In this document: positions 1 to 5,271 of the stretch, in pieces
Numbering within the stretch: position 1 is the stretch's first letter
Layout: every line of letters begins with the position of its first letter
Assembly: GCA_017883355.1 (NCBI GenBank)
Contig: JADGNS010000431.1
Coordinates: forward strand, 1 to 5,271
Direction of reading: 5' to 3'
DNA from: Candidatus Solibacter sp.
GTDB taxonomy: Bacteria; Acidobacteriota; Terriglobia; Bryobacterales; Bryobacteraceae
DNA length: 5,271 nt
The notes under the pieces: generated by a model
The model's database searches: none
Told to the model about the DNA's origin: nothing
The model's input: only the letters and a program-made list of their open reading frames with translations
Position numbers and translations under genes: made by a program

Positions 1-13
1 CTTGGTAAGCTGC

Positions 14-138
14 GGCCGATTGTCAATCGGCCAGACCCAGAGGGTACCCCCCGCGTTTGCAGCGGGCAGCGGCGGTAACCAACCGCCGCGCAGGATGCCA
101 TCCTAATGCCGCATACTTTTTGATCGCAGCCATGCTGC
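14..138. repeat. Hairpin-rich intergenic DNA, left part
   Basis: No convincing gene lies in the first 269 bases. This part is a string of short perfect inverted repeats: 14-22/24-32 (9-bp arms around one base), 50-54/62-66, 69-76/82-89 (8-bp arms, 5-base loop), 92-96/100-104 (3-base loop) and 126-130/134-138 (3-base loop). None is followed by a clear T-run on either strand, so I do not call them terminators. They lie downstream of the minus-strand amylase gene and could fold in its 3' transcript. Short open frames on both strands here translate to Arg/Pro/Ala-rich sequence without family signatures. The inverted repeats are directly visible. Membership of a genome-wide extragenic repeat family is inferred. 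Confidence 0.6.
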
Positions 139-145
139 ACACCTT

Positions 146-267
146 GTGGGGCAGCCAATCCTGGCTGCCGCCGGCTTTTAGCCGGCGTTGCCGACAGCGC
201 ATAGCCAGAAAGAGCCGCCTGAAAGGCGTCCCCAGAGGGGACCCCAGGGCAAGATTGCCTGCCCCAC
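146..267. repeat. 122-bp palindromic element with 15-bp inverted arms (REPIN/MITE-like)
   Basis: The left arm at 146-160 (GTGGGGCAGCCAATC) recurs in inverted orientation at 253-267, where the minus strand reads GTGGGGCAGGCAATC, a 14/15 match. Between and across the arms are five further perfect hairpins: 150-157/162-169, 170-176/180-186 (TTT loop), 216-220/224-228 (GAA loop), 228-233/237-242 (AGA loop) and 248-252/255-259. No transposase is encoded inside. The right arm ends 2 bp before the amylase stop codon, so any minus-strand transcript through that gene would carry these hairpins in its 3' region. REP sequences paired in opposite orientation (REPINs) and MITEs have this shape. Which of these it is cannot be decided from a single copy. 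Confidence 0.55.
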
Positions 268-269
268 GT

Positions 270-1598
270 TCAACGCGCGGCGCGATAGATGCGCCACGCC
301 CACGCGTCCAGCCGTAACTCCGGCAGCGGCGCCGCCAGTGCCCCCAACGGCACAAATCCGGCGCCGCCGCTTTTCACCGTTCCTGTGAACGGCCGGTTGG
401 AAAGGTTCACCGCGATCAGCAGATCCTCTCCCTCGCCCCGCCGCAGGAAGGTCAACACGCTCGACTCGTCGCTGTTGTCCAGCCACTCGAGTTCGCCGGT
501 CCCTAGCGCCGGGTGCTGCTTGCGCAAGGCGATCATCTGCTCGTAGAACTTGCGAAACTCCGGCCGCCGCTCCGCGATGGGCCAGAACACTTTCAGCGGC
601 TCGAACAACGCCGGCCCGCCGGACTCCGTGGTATCGCCCACCTCCATGCCGTTGTAGATCATGGGCTCGCCGTCCAGGGTGAACACCAGCGCCGATGCGG
701 CCAGCGCACCTTTCTCGCCGAACCGCGCGATGGCCCGCTTCTCGTCGTGGTTGTCGGAGAAGTACATGTGAATGGTGCCGCGCGGAAACTTCTTGCGCTC
801 CGCGTTCCAGACGTCGCGCAGGGAGCTGGCGGGCTTGCCGTTCTCTACAACATCGGTCAGCGCGCTGTGCATCGGCCATTCGTAATCGGCGTCGAAGGCA
901 CTCACCATCAGGTCCGGCGAGTTCCACTCGGCCAGCATGAACAGCGAGGGCTGGATCTTGTCGAGGCGCGGCCGCACCTGCTCCCAGAAACTGGTCGGCA
1001 CCATACCTGCCGCGTCGCAGCGGAAGCCGTCCAGGTGGAACTCCCGCAGCCAGTACTCGAGCATTTTCGTCATGTACTCGCGCAGTTCGGCGTTGCGGTA
1101 ATCGAGCCCGGCCACATCGCTCCAGTCGGCGATGGGCGGGATGATGTGGCCATTCGCGTCTTTCTTGTAGAACTCCGGATGAGCCATCATCACGCTGTCC
1201 CACGCCGTGTGGTTGGCCACGATGTCGATGACCACCTTCATGCCGACATGGTGCGCGCCGTCAATGAGCGCGTGCAAATCGGCCGCCGTCCCAAACGCGG
1301 GCTCGATGGCGTAGTAATCCCGCACGGAGTACGGACTGCCCAGCGTGCCTTTCTTCTTCACCTGACCGTTGGGATGGATCGGCATCAGCCACAGCACATT
1401 GACGCCGAGCTTCGACAATTCGTCGAGCCGCGCCGTGACGCCCTGGAAGTTACCCGCCGGAGAGAACGTTCGTACGTTGACCTCGTAGATCACCGCACCG
1501 CGCGCCCAAGCCGGGCTCCGCCGCGCGTCGATCTTCGAGAGGTCCCGATCCTGCCCCGCCAACAGGAGAGGCAGCAATACGAAGAGAGTCCTGCTCAT
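270..1598 (-). CDS. GH13 alpha-amylase-family glycosidase, probably exported
   Basis: This 442-residue protein should hydrolyse or transfer alpha-glucosidic bonds in starch- or glycogen-type glucans. The four GH13 hallmark regions are in order: DIVANH (125-130), GFRCDAAG with the nucleophile Asp195, AEW with the acid/base Glu224, and SDNHDE with the transition-state Asp285. An early beta-strand VLWLMPIHP lies at 68-76. The segment from about 375 to the end looks like the usual C-terminal beta domain. The N-terminus (MSRTLFVLLPLLLAGQ) resembles a short signal peptide or anchor without a lipobox Cys, which suggests a periplasmic or surface location. The ATG at 1598 was chosen because GGAG (1606-1609) sits 7 nt upstream and the signal peptide follows at once. 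The frame stays open to 1745, but the extra 49 residues look non-coding. An ATG at 1613 is a weaker alternative. Substrate and subfamily cannot be assigned. The gene appears to be its own transcription unit after the glcEF operon. Confidence 0.9.
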   Translation of the reverse strand: MSRTLFVLLPLLLAGQDRDLSKIDARRSPAWARGAVIYEVNVRTFSPAGNFQGVTARLDELSKLGVNVLWLMPIHPNGQVKKKGTLGSPYSVRDYYAIEPAFGTAADLHALIDGAHHVGMKVVIDIVANHTAWDSVMMAHPEFYKKDANGHIIPPIADWSDVAGLDYRNAELREYMTKMLEYWLREFHLDGFRCDAAGMVPTSFWEQVRPRLDKIQPSLFMLAEWNSPDLMVSAFDADYEWPMHSALTDVVENGKPASSLRDVWNAERKKFPRGTIHMYFSDNHDEKRAIARFGEKGALAASALVFTLDGEPMIYNGMEVGDTTESGGPALFEPLKVFWPIAERRPEFRKFYEQMIALRKQHPALGTGELEWLDNSDESSVLTFLRRGEGEDLLIAVNLSNRPFTGTVKSGGAGFVPLGALAAPLPELRLDAWAWRIYRAAR

Positions 1599-1639
1599 GC
1601 CGCATCTCCACATCGCGCACCCGCCGATTCCATCGTCAT
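1595..1639 (-). CDS. Candidate 14-codon leader ORF coupled to the amylase gene
   Basis: A small ORF (MTMESAGARCGDAA) starts at ATG 1639, 7 nt after a near-perfect Shine-Dalgarno AGGAGG (1647-1652). Its TGA (1597-1595) overlaps the amylase ATG (1598-1596) as ATGA, the classic arrangement for translational coupling. The strong ribosome site points at this ORF, whereas the amylase start has only GGAG. The peptide resembles no attenuation leader that I know, since it has no run of one amino acid. It may be a device to load ribosomes onto the amylase mRNA, or a chance ORF behind a purine-rich patch. The arrangement is seen directly; its translation is inferred. Confidence 0.4.
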   Translation of the reverse strand: MTMESAGARCGDAA

Positions 1640-1645
1640 TTCCCG

Positions 1646-1652
1646 CCCTCCT
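1646..1652 (-). promoter_or_regulatory. Strong Shine-Dalgarno before the leader ORF
   Basis: The minus strand reads AGGAGGG here, with 6 nt between it and the ATG at 1639. It is the best match to the anti-Shine-Dalgarno sequence in the gap before the amylase gene. It lies 47 nt upstream of the amylase start, too far to serve that start directly, and so argues that initiation happens at the leader ORF. Confidence 0.55.
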
Positions 1653-1668
1653 GTACGAACCACTTCGC

Positions 1669-1674
1669 ATTCTA
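1669..1674 (-). promoter_or_regulatory. Candidate -10 box for the amylase transcript
   Basis: The minus strand reads TAGAAT, one mismatch from the sigma-70 consensus TATAAT, in an otherwise GC-rich gap. Transcription would begin near 1662, leaving about 22 nt of leader containing the AGGAGG site. No convincing -35 hexamer is seen 16-18 nt upstream, so the call rests on the -10 match and its position between the terminator-like hairpin and the ribosome binding site. Confidence 0.3.
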
Positions 1675-1721
1675 TCGTGGCGCAGGCACAGGCTGCACCG
1701 GCGAGATTCGTGAAAGAAATG

Positions 1722-1738
1722 TCCGAGCTTCGCTCGGA
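1722..1738 (-). terminator. Terminator-like hairpin after glcF
   Basis: A perfect 7-bp stem (TCCGAGC 1722-1728 / GCTCGGA 1732-1738) closes on a 3-base loop, 24 nt past the glcF stop. On the minus strand the apex reads GCGAAGC, known as an unusually stable DNA mini-hairpin. It is followed on that strand by ACATTTCTTT, a T-rich but interrupted tail. It probably ends or attenuates the holin-like/glcE/glcF transcript before the amylase promoter. The broken T-run makes this a moderate-strength call. It could instead belong to the same kind of intergenic palindromes seen at 14-267. Confidence 0.45.
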
Positions 1739-1762
1739 TGGACAAGGCGGAGCTTATCCCAC

Positions 1763-3064
1763 CTACTTCGCGTTCTTGTAGGCCAGATCGAGCACTTCCA
1801 CCACGTGCATGACGCGCTGTCCGCTGCCGTGCAGCCGGACCCCCGCCTGAAGCTGGAGCATGCAGCCGGGGTTGGCGGTGGCGATGATCTCCGCCTGCGT
1901 CGCATTCACCGTCTCCATCTTGTGCTGGAGAATCCGCATGGCCATCTCATTCTGCACCACGTTGTAGATGCCGGCGCTGCCGCAGCAGATATCGGCGCTG
2001 GGCATTTCGCGGAAGGTCACTCCGGGAATCGCGGCCAACAACTGGCGCGGCGCTTGACGGATATGCTGGCCGTGCGCCAGATGGCAGGAATCCTGGTAGG
2101 TCACCACGGCGTCCACGCGTCCCAGCTTGGGGTTGAGTGCAATCCCACCGAGGAACTCCGTGATATCGCGCATCAGGCTGGAGAATTGGCGCGCTTTTTC
2201 GGCGTACTCGGGGAGGTCTTCGAGCAACTCGCCGTATTCCTTGAGGGTGGATCCGCAGCCCGCGGCGTTGGTGATGATGGCGTCGAAGCCGCCGCCCAGA
2301 ATGGCGTCAATGTTGCGGCAGGCCAGCTTGCGCGCCTCGTCGCGCATTCCGGCGTGCAGGTGCAGCGCGCCGCAGCAGCCCTGACCCTCGGGGACGACCA
2401 CCTCGCAGCCATTGCGCTGCAGTACGCGTACCGTGGCCTCATTCAGCCGCGCGAAGCTGACGTTGGCGATGCATCCGGCGAGAAAGGCCACGCGATGCCG
2501 GCGCTCGCCTTCCGGCGGAAACGTGCGGCCGATCTGGCTGAAGAAGAACGGCGGCTCGGCCGAGGGTGTGAGCTGTTGCAGGTCGCCGAGGAGGCCCAGC
2601 AGCTTCAACTGTCCCAGGCCGCGCGCCAGCGCTTTGAGTCCGCTGACTTCGAAGAGGTAGAGCAGCGTGCCGGCCACCGAGAGGGCGCCGCGCGATTGCA
2701 GCAGGCGCACGAATACCAGGCGCCGCAGCTTGCGCGCGAACCAGCCGCGGTGGGTGTGCGCTTCCAGTTCGGCGCGCGCATCTTCCACCATGCGGCCGTA
2801 GCGCACGCCCGACGGGCAGGCCGATTCGCAGCCCCGGCAGGCCAGGCAAAGCCCGATGTGCTCGCGGTAGGAATCGCTGATGGGCGTGCCGTTGGCCACC
2901 TGTACCATCTGATAGACACGGCCGCGCGGCGAATCCATTTCGAGGCCGAGTTCGCGATAGGTGGGGCAGGCGTTGAGACACAGGCCGCAATGCACGCAGC
3001 GGTCCAGATCGAACTGCCTGGGTCCCAAACCGGTCTTTTCAGATAAGACGGTAAAGTCGGCCAC
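1763..3064 (-). CDS. glcF: Glycolate oxidase iron-sulfur subunit GlcF
   Basis: This 433-residue protein is the electron-transfer subunit of glycolate oxidase, which converts glycolate to glyoxylate together with GlcD and GlcE at the inner face of the membrane. Two ferredoxin-type motifs lie near the N-terminus: Cys23-26-29-33 and Cys73-76-79-83, each CxxCxxCxxxCP, suited to two 4Fe-4S clusters. Two cysteine-rich CCG repeats follow, the first with Cys198, Cys230-Cys231-Gly232 and Cys270, the second with Cys327, Cys360-Cys361-Gly362 and Cys401. This order and length match the GlcF family. The GTG at 3064 is taken as the start because it places the first cluster at the usual distance. It lies inside the end of glcE (26-nt overlap) and has only a distant GGGGAA upstream, so translation is probably coupled. 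A related lactate-utilisation iron-sulfur protein is the main alternative, but pairing with glcE favours GlcF. Confidence 0.92.
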   Translation of the reverse strand: MADFTVLSEKTGLGPRQFDLDRCVHCGLCLNACPTYRELGLEMDSPRGRVYQMVQVANGTPISDSYREHIGLCLACRGCESACPSGVRYGRMVEDARAELEAHTHRGWFARKLRRLVFVRLLQSRGALSVAGTLLYLFEVSGLKALARGLGQLKLLGLLGDLQQLTPSAEPPFFFSQIGRTFPPEGERRHRVAFLAGCIANVSFARLNEATVRVLQRNGCEVVVPEGQGCCGALHLHAGMRDEARKLACRNIDAILGGGFDAIITNAAGCGSTLKEYGELLEDLPEYAEKARQFSSLMRDITEFLGGIALNPKLGRVDAVVTYQDSCHLAHGQHIRQAPRQLLAAIPGVTFREMPSADICCGSAGIYNVVQNEMAMRILQHKMETVNATQAEIIATANPGCMLQLQAGVRLHGSGQRVMHVVEVLDLAYKNAK

Positions 3065-4187
3065 GGTTCAACAGGTTCCCCGGATCAAACAGATGCTTGA
3101 CCCGTTTCATGATCTCAAAATCGCCGCCTGGTGAAGGCCAGAGGTCGAGCGTGCGGCGGCTTCCCTCGGGCGCGAATTCGACGACTGCCTTACAGGCCGA
3201 CCGTTGCGCGCCGCTCAACCAGTCCGCGGCGGCCTGCGCTTGCTCGAAATAGCCATAGCAGACGCCGGAGCCGGCGCGCGCCACCGCCGGACCGGGGAAC
3301 GACTGCATGACTGCTTCCGAGTCTTTCAGGGTACACGAAGCGCGCACCACGGCGCCATCCTCCTGGGCCGCCAGGAACCGCGGCGTGAAGTTCTCCACGT
3401 GGCGCCAGAGCGTCAACTGGTGCTCTTCCTCGAATGCCTGGGCATCGGCGAAGTGGGAGAATTCGCTCTCGTAGCGTTGCACGGCGGCCCGATTGCCGGC
3501 GGCGCGCAGGGCCAGCAGCCATGTGGAGTGGCCCAGCGTCCGGGCGGCAAGCGGGTTGAGCAGGTCGATCGCAGCCGGCTGCAACTGGCCCGTGAGGATG
3601 ACATTGCGCGCCGCGATGGCGGCGGCCAGCGAATCGAAGGGCAGGAGAAAGCTGCGTTCCACTTCGGGCATGGGCTGCAGCTTGAAATTCACCACGGTGA
3701 TGGCGGCGAGGGTGCCGAAGGACCCGATCATGAGCTTCGCCATGTCCAGGCCGGCGACGTTCTTGACCACCATCCCGCCGGATTTGACCAGCTTGCCTTC
3801 GAGGGTGGCAAACTGCATGCCGATCACCAGATCGCGCGCCGTGCCGTAAAGCCGGCGCCGCGGCCCGCTGCAGTTGGCGGAGATCACGCCGCCAACGGTA
3901 GCGCCACCGGCAAAGGGAGGATCGAGCGGCACCATCTGGCGATTTTCCGCCAGCACGCTGGTGAACTCACGCCAGCTCAATCCGGCGGCCACGCTGATGG
4001 TGAGATCGCGCGGTTCGTACTGCAGGACGCCGCGCAGCGAGAGCGTGGTCAGCGCCACGTCGGCGGGTTCCACGGGTCCGGCCATCAGGCGTTTGGTGGA
4101 ATTCCCGGCGAGCGCGATGCTGCGGCCGGCCGCGGCGGCATCGCGCAGCGCTTCGGCTAACTCGGCGGAATTGGAGGGCGCGAGCAC
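3039..4187 (-). CDS. glcE: Glycolate oxidase FAD-binding subunit GlcE
   Basis: This 382-residue flavoprotein subunit of glycolate oxidase belongs to the FAD_binding_4/PCMH family, and GlcE is normally the smaller partner of GlcD. The AGNSTKRLMAG segment (27-37), the PPFAGGATVGGVISANCSGPRR stretch (90-111) and the KSGGMVVKNVAGLDMAKLMIGSFGTL region (135-160) are characteristic of GlcE. The C-terminus FDPGNLLNRGRLY (367-379) is the usual family ending. I start it at GTG 4187, 2 nt after the TAA of the holin-like gene. The frame is open to 4577, but the extra residues are Arg/His/Pro-rich sequence in another frame of that upstream gene. There is no clear ribosome binding site, which suggests reinitiation by ribosomes finishing the upstream gene. 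The length is slightly above the roughly 350 residues typical of GlcE. Confidence 0.9.
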   Translation of the reverse strand: MLAPSNSAELAEALRDAAAAGRSIALAGNSTKRLMAGPVEPADVALTTLSLRGVLQYEPRDLTISVAAGLSWREFTSVLAENRQMVPLDPPFAGGATVGGVISANCSGPRRRLYGTARDLVIGMQFATLEGKLVKSGGMVVKNVAGLDMAKLMIGSFGTLAAITVVNFKLQPMPEVERSFLLPFDSLAAAIAARNVILTGQLQPAAIDLLNPLAARTLGHSTWLLALRAAGNRAAVQRYESEFSHFADAQAFEEEHQLTLWRHVENFTPRFLAAQEDGAVVRASCTLKDSEAVMQSFPGPAVARAGSGVCYGYFEQAQAAADWLSGAQRSACKAVVEFAPEGSRRTLDLWPSPGGDFEIMKRVKHLFDPGNLLNRGRLYRLI

Positions 4188-4189
4188 GT

Positions 4190-4543
4190 TTATAGAGTAG
4201 CCCAGGCTACGCGGCGCAACACGATATCCAGCATGGTCAGCACCAGGGAGCCCACCAGCGCGTTGAGGAACCCGTCGATCCGGAAGCCCGGCGTGAACAT
4301 CGACGCCAGTTTCAAGAGGAGGGCGTTCAGGACCAGGCGGAACAGACCCAGGGTGAGAAACGTGATCGGGAACGCGATGAATCGCAGAATCGGCCCGATG
4401 GTGATGTCCACCAGGGCGATCATCACGGTGGCCAGCATGGCGGTTGCGAAACTGCGGATCTGAATCCCGGGGATGATCTGTGCCACCAGCCAAAGCGCCA
4501 GCGCGCCAAGCAGCCAGTTCACGATCCAATGGACCAAAAACAT
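4190..4543 (-). CDS. Small membrane protein, phage holin superfamily IV (PF04020) type
   Basis: This 117-residue, very hydrophobic protein has about four membrane segments, near residues 2-24, 35-52, 56-82 and 92-110. The central part FPITFLTLGLFRLVLNALLL (58-77), followed by a PGF-IDGF stretch (85-92), matches the conserved core of PF04020. Despite the holin name, members are widespread chromosomal inner-membrane proteins of unknown role, and nothing here suggests a prophage. ATG 4543 is chosen because GGAGG (4550-4554) is 6 nt upstream and the first helix starts at once. An in-frame ATG at 4612 would add 23 poorly fitting residues. The gene is first in a unit with glcE and glcF, 2 nt before glcE. 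Co-translation with glycolate oxidase may only reflect convenience, but a membrane partner role cannot be excluded. Confidence 0.85.
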   Translation of the reverse strand: MFLVHWIVNWLLGALALWLVAQIIPGIQIRSFATAMLATVMIALVDITIGPILRFIAFPITFLTLGLFRLVLNALLLKLASMFTPGFRIDGFLNALVGSLVLTMLDIVLRRVAWATL

Positions 4544-4575
4544 TGAGGGCCTCCAGCCAGAGATAATGATAAGCC
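4544..4575. promoter_or_regulatory. 32-bp divergent gap between the holin-like and DUF72 genes
   Basis: The gap holds the GGAGG ribosome site of the minus-strand gene (4550-4554) and, on the plus strand, GATAAT (4562-4567), one mismatch from the sigma-70 -10 consensus and only 8 nt before the DUF72 ATG. No matching -35 hexamer is apparent. If GATAAT is used, the DUF72 mRNA would be leaderless or nearly so. The promoter for the minus-strand operon must lie in the gap or inside the DUF72 coding region. Confidence 0.3.
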
Positions 4576-5271
4576 ATGGCAACGCTTTATGCCGGTACTT
4601 CCGGTTTCGCATACCCGGCCTGGAAGCCGGGCTTCTATCCGGCCAAAACTCCGGCCAACCAGTTTCTGCGGTATTACGCCCAACGGCTGAACTGCGTGGA
4701 AATCAACTACACGTTCCGCCGCCTGCCTTCGGCCTCCACGCTGGAGAACTGGGTGGCGCAGACGCCCCCCGGGTTCGTGTTCGCGGTGAAGGCGAACATG
4801 CGCATCACGCACATCCTGCGCCTGAAGAACGCCGGGGAGGCTACCGAGCTTTTTTTGAAGATGATCGACCCGCTGCGTAGTGCGCGGCGCCTGGGACCGA
4901 TTCTGTTTCAATTGCCGCCGGCCATGAAATGCGACGTCGCGCTGCTCGCGAGCTACCTGGAACTGCTGCCCGGCGACCTGCGCTACGCCTTCGAGTTTCG
5001 CCATGCGAGCTGGCTGGTGGAGGAAGTGTACGACGCGCTCCGGCAGCGCAACGTGTCGCTGTGCGTGGCGGAATCGGAGAAGCTCGAAGTGCCGCCGGTG
5101 ATCACGGCGGATTTCGTCTACTACCGCCTGCGCAAGCCCCAATACACGGCGGACGATGTGGCGGGCATCGCGGGACGATCGAAGGAAGTGCTGGCCACGG
5201 GACGCGATCTGTACTTGATGTTCAAGCACGAGGAGAGTCCGGAAGGCGCGCTGCATGCGGAGACGGTGCTG
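4576..5271 (+). CDS. DUF72 (YecE-like) protein, cut by the window end
   Basis: The ATG at 4576 opens a frame of 232 codons that runs off the right end without a stop. Family signatures run through it: GTSGFAYPAW (7-16) with FYP (20-22), CVEINYTFRRLP (40-51), FAVKANMRITH (69-79), LGPILFQLPP (106-115), AFEFRHASW (138-146), YYRLR (182-186) and a C-terminal FKHEESPEGALHA (216-228). DUF72 proteins are TIM-barrel-like cytoplasmic proteins of about 240-260 residues whose biochemical role is not settled. Probably only about ten residues are missing. The start is fixed by a TAA just upstream in frame (4570-4572) and by the N-terminal GTSGF motif. There is no obvious Shine-Dalgarno. Position 48 is Arg where the family often has Tyr (TFYRLP), a small deviation. 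It is divergent from the holin-like/glcEF unit, with no clear functional link. Confidence 0.9.
   Translation, partial: MATLYAGTSGFAYPAWKPGFYPAKTPANQFLRYYAQRLNCVEINYTFRRLPSASTLENWVAQTPPGFVFAVKANMRITHILRLKNAGEATELFLKMIDPLRSARRLGPILFQLPPAMKCDVALLASYLELLPGDLRYAFEFRHASWLVEEVYDALRQRNVSLCVAESEKLEVPPVITADFVYYRLRKPQYTADDVAGIAGRSKEVLATGRDLYLMFKHEESPEGALHAETVL

Noticed and set aside
14..138. CRISPR array or tRNA in the palindrome-rich left end
   Set aside because: The palindromes differ in sequence and spacing, with no regular direct repeats, and no cloverleaf with a T-loop GTTCRA-type motif could be found.
178..1203. 341-codon minus-strand frame overlapping the amylase gene and the left repeat element
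   Set aside because: Wrong-frame Arg/Ala-rich translation of the amylase gene that runs on into the palindromic element. No sign that it is a frameshifted second domain.
513..1781. 422-codon open frame on the plus strand opposite the GH13 gene
   Set aside because: Antisense shadow caused by GC-rich codon bias. The translation is rich in His, Arg and Val with no family motif, while the minus strand encodes a complete GH13 enzyme.
1805..3046. 413-codon open frame on the plus strand opposite glcF
   Set aside because: Antisense shadow; the minus strand holds all the cysteine motifs of GlcF.
3204..4160. 318-codon open frame on the plus strand opposite glcE
   Set aside because: Antisense shadow with Gly/His/Arg-rich low-information translation.
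4190..4543. Prophage or lysis cassette suggested by the holin-like protein
   Set aside because: PF04020 proteins are common chromosomal membrane proteins. No endolysin, structural or integrase gene lies nearby.
4188..4577. N-terminal extension of glcE up to an ATG at 4577
   Set aside because: The extra 130 residues are an out-of-frame reading of the membrane-protein gene and do not resemble any FAD-binding domain.
4519..5256. 245-codon minus-strand frame opposite the DUF72 gene
   Set aside because: Antisense shadow; the plus strand carries a near-complete DUF72 protein with conserved motifs.

Overview
The window is a dense, GC-rich bacterial chromosome segment. Four genes lie on the minus strand and one partial gene on the plus strand. 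The coding style (high GC, GTG starts, tight gene overlaps), the protein families and the palindrome-rich intergenic DNA would suit an Acidobacteriota bacterium of the Bryobacterales/Solibacter type. That placement is an impression from family resemblance, not a demonstrated assignment.

Layout from left to right. Positions 1-269 hold no convincing gene. They are packed with short perfect hairpins, and positions 146-267 are bounded by 15-bp inverted arms, giving a REPIN- or MITE-like element that ends 2 bp from the stop codon of the next gene. Positions 270-1598 (minus) encode an exported or membrane-anchored GH13 alpha-amylase-family glycosidase with all catalytic residues present. Its 165-bp upstream gap carries a candidate -10 box, a very strong Shine-Dalgarno site and a 14-codon ORF whose stop overlaps the amylase start codon (ATGA). 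The same gap holds a hairpin that probably ends the preceding operon.

Positions 1763-4543 (minus) form a compact three-gene unit, read from right to left: a small four-helix membrane protein of the PF04020 'phage holin superfamily IV' type, then glcE (FAD-binding subunit), then glcF (iron-sulfur subunit) of glycolate oxidase. Spacing is 2 nt between the first two genes, and glcE and glcF overlap by 26 nt. Both glc genes start with GTG and lack a good ribosome binding site, so coupled translation is likely. The catalytic subunit gene glcD is not in the window.

Positions 4576-5271 (plus) hold a DUF72 (YecE-like) gene. It is divergent from the holin-like gene across only 32 bp and is cut by the window end, probably just short of its C-terminus.

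The genes do not form one pathway. GlcE and GlcF would pass electrons from glycolate oxidation towards the respiratory chain, provided a GlcD is encoded elsewhere. The GH13 enzyme acts on alpha-glucans and appears to have its own transcription unit. The most interesting features are the hairpin chain at 14-259 and the ATGA-coupled small ORF before the amylase. No defence system, CRISPR array, RNA gene or intact mobile element was found.
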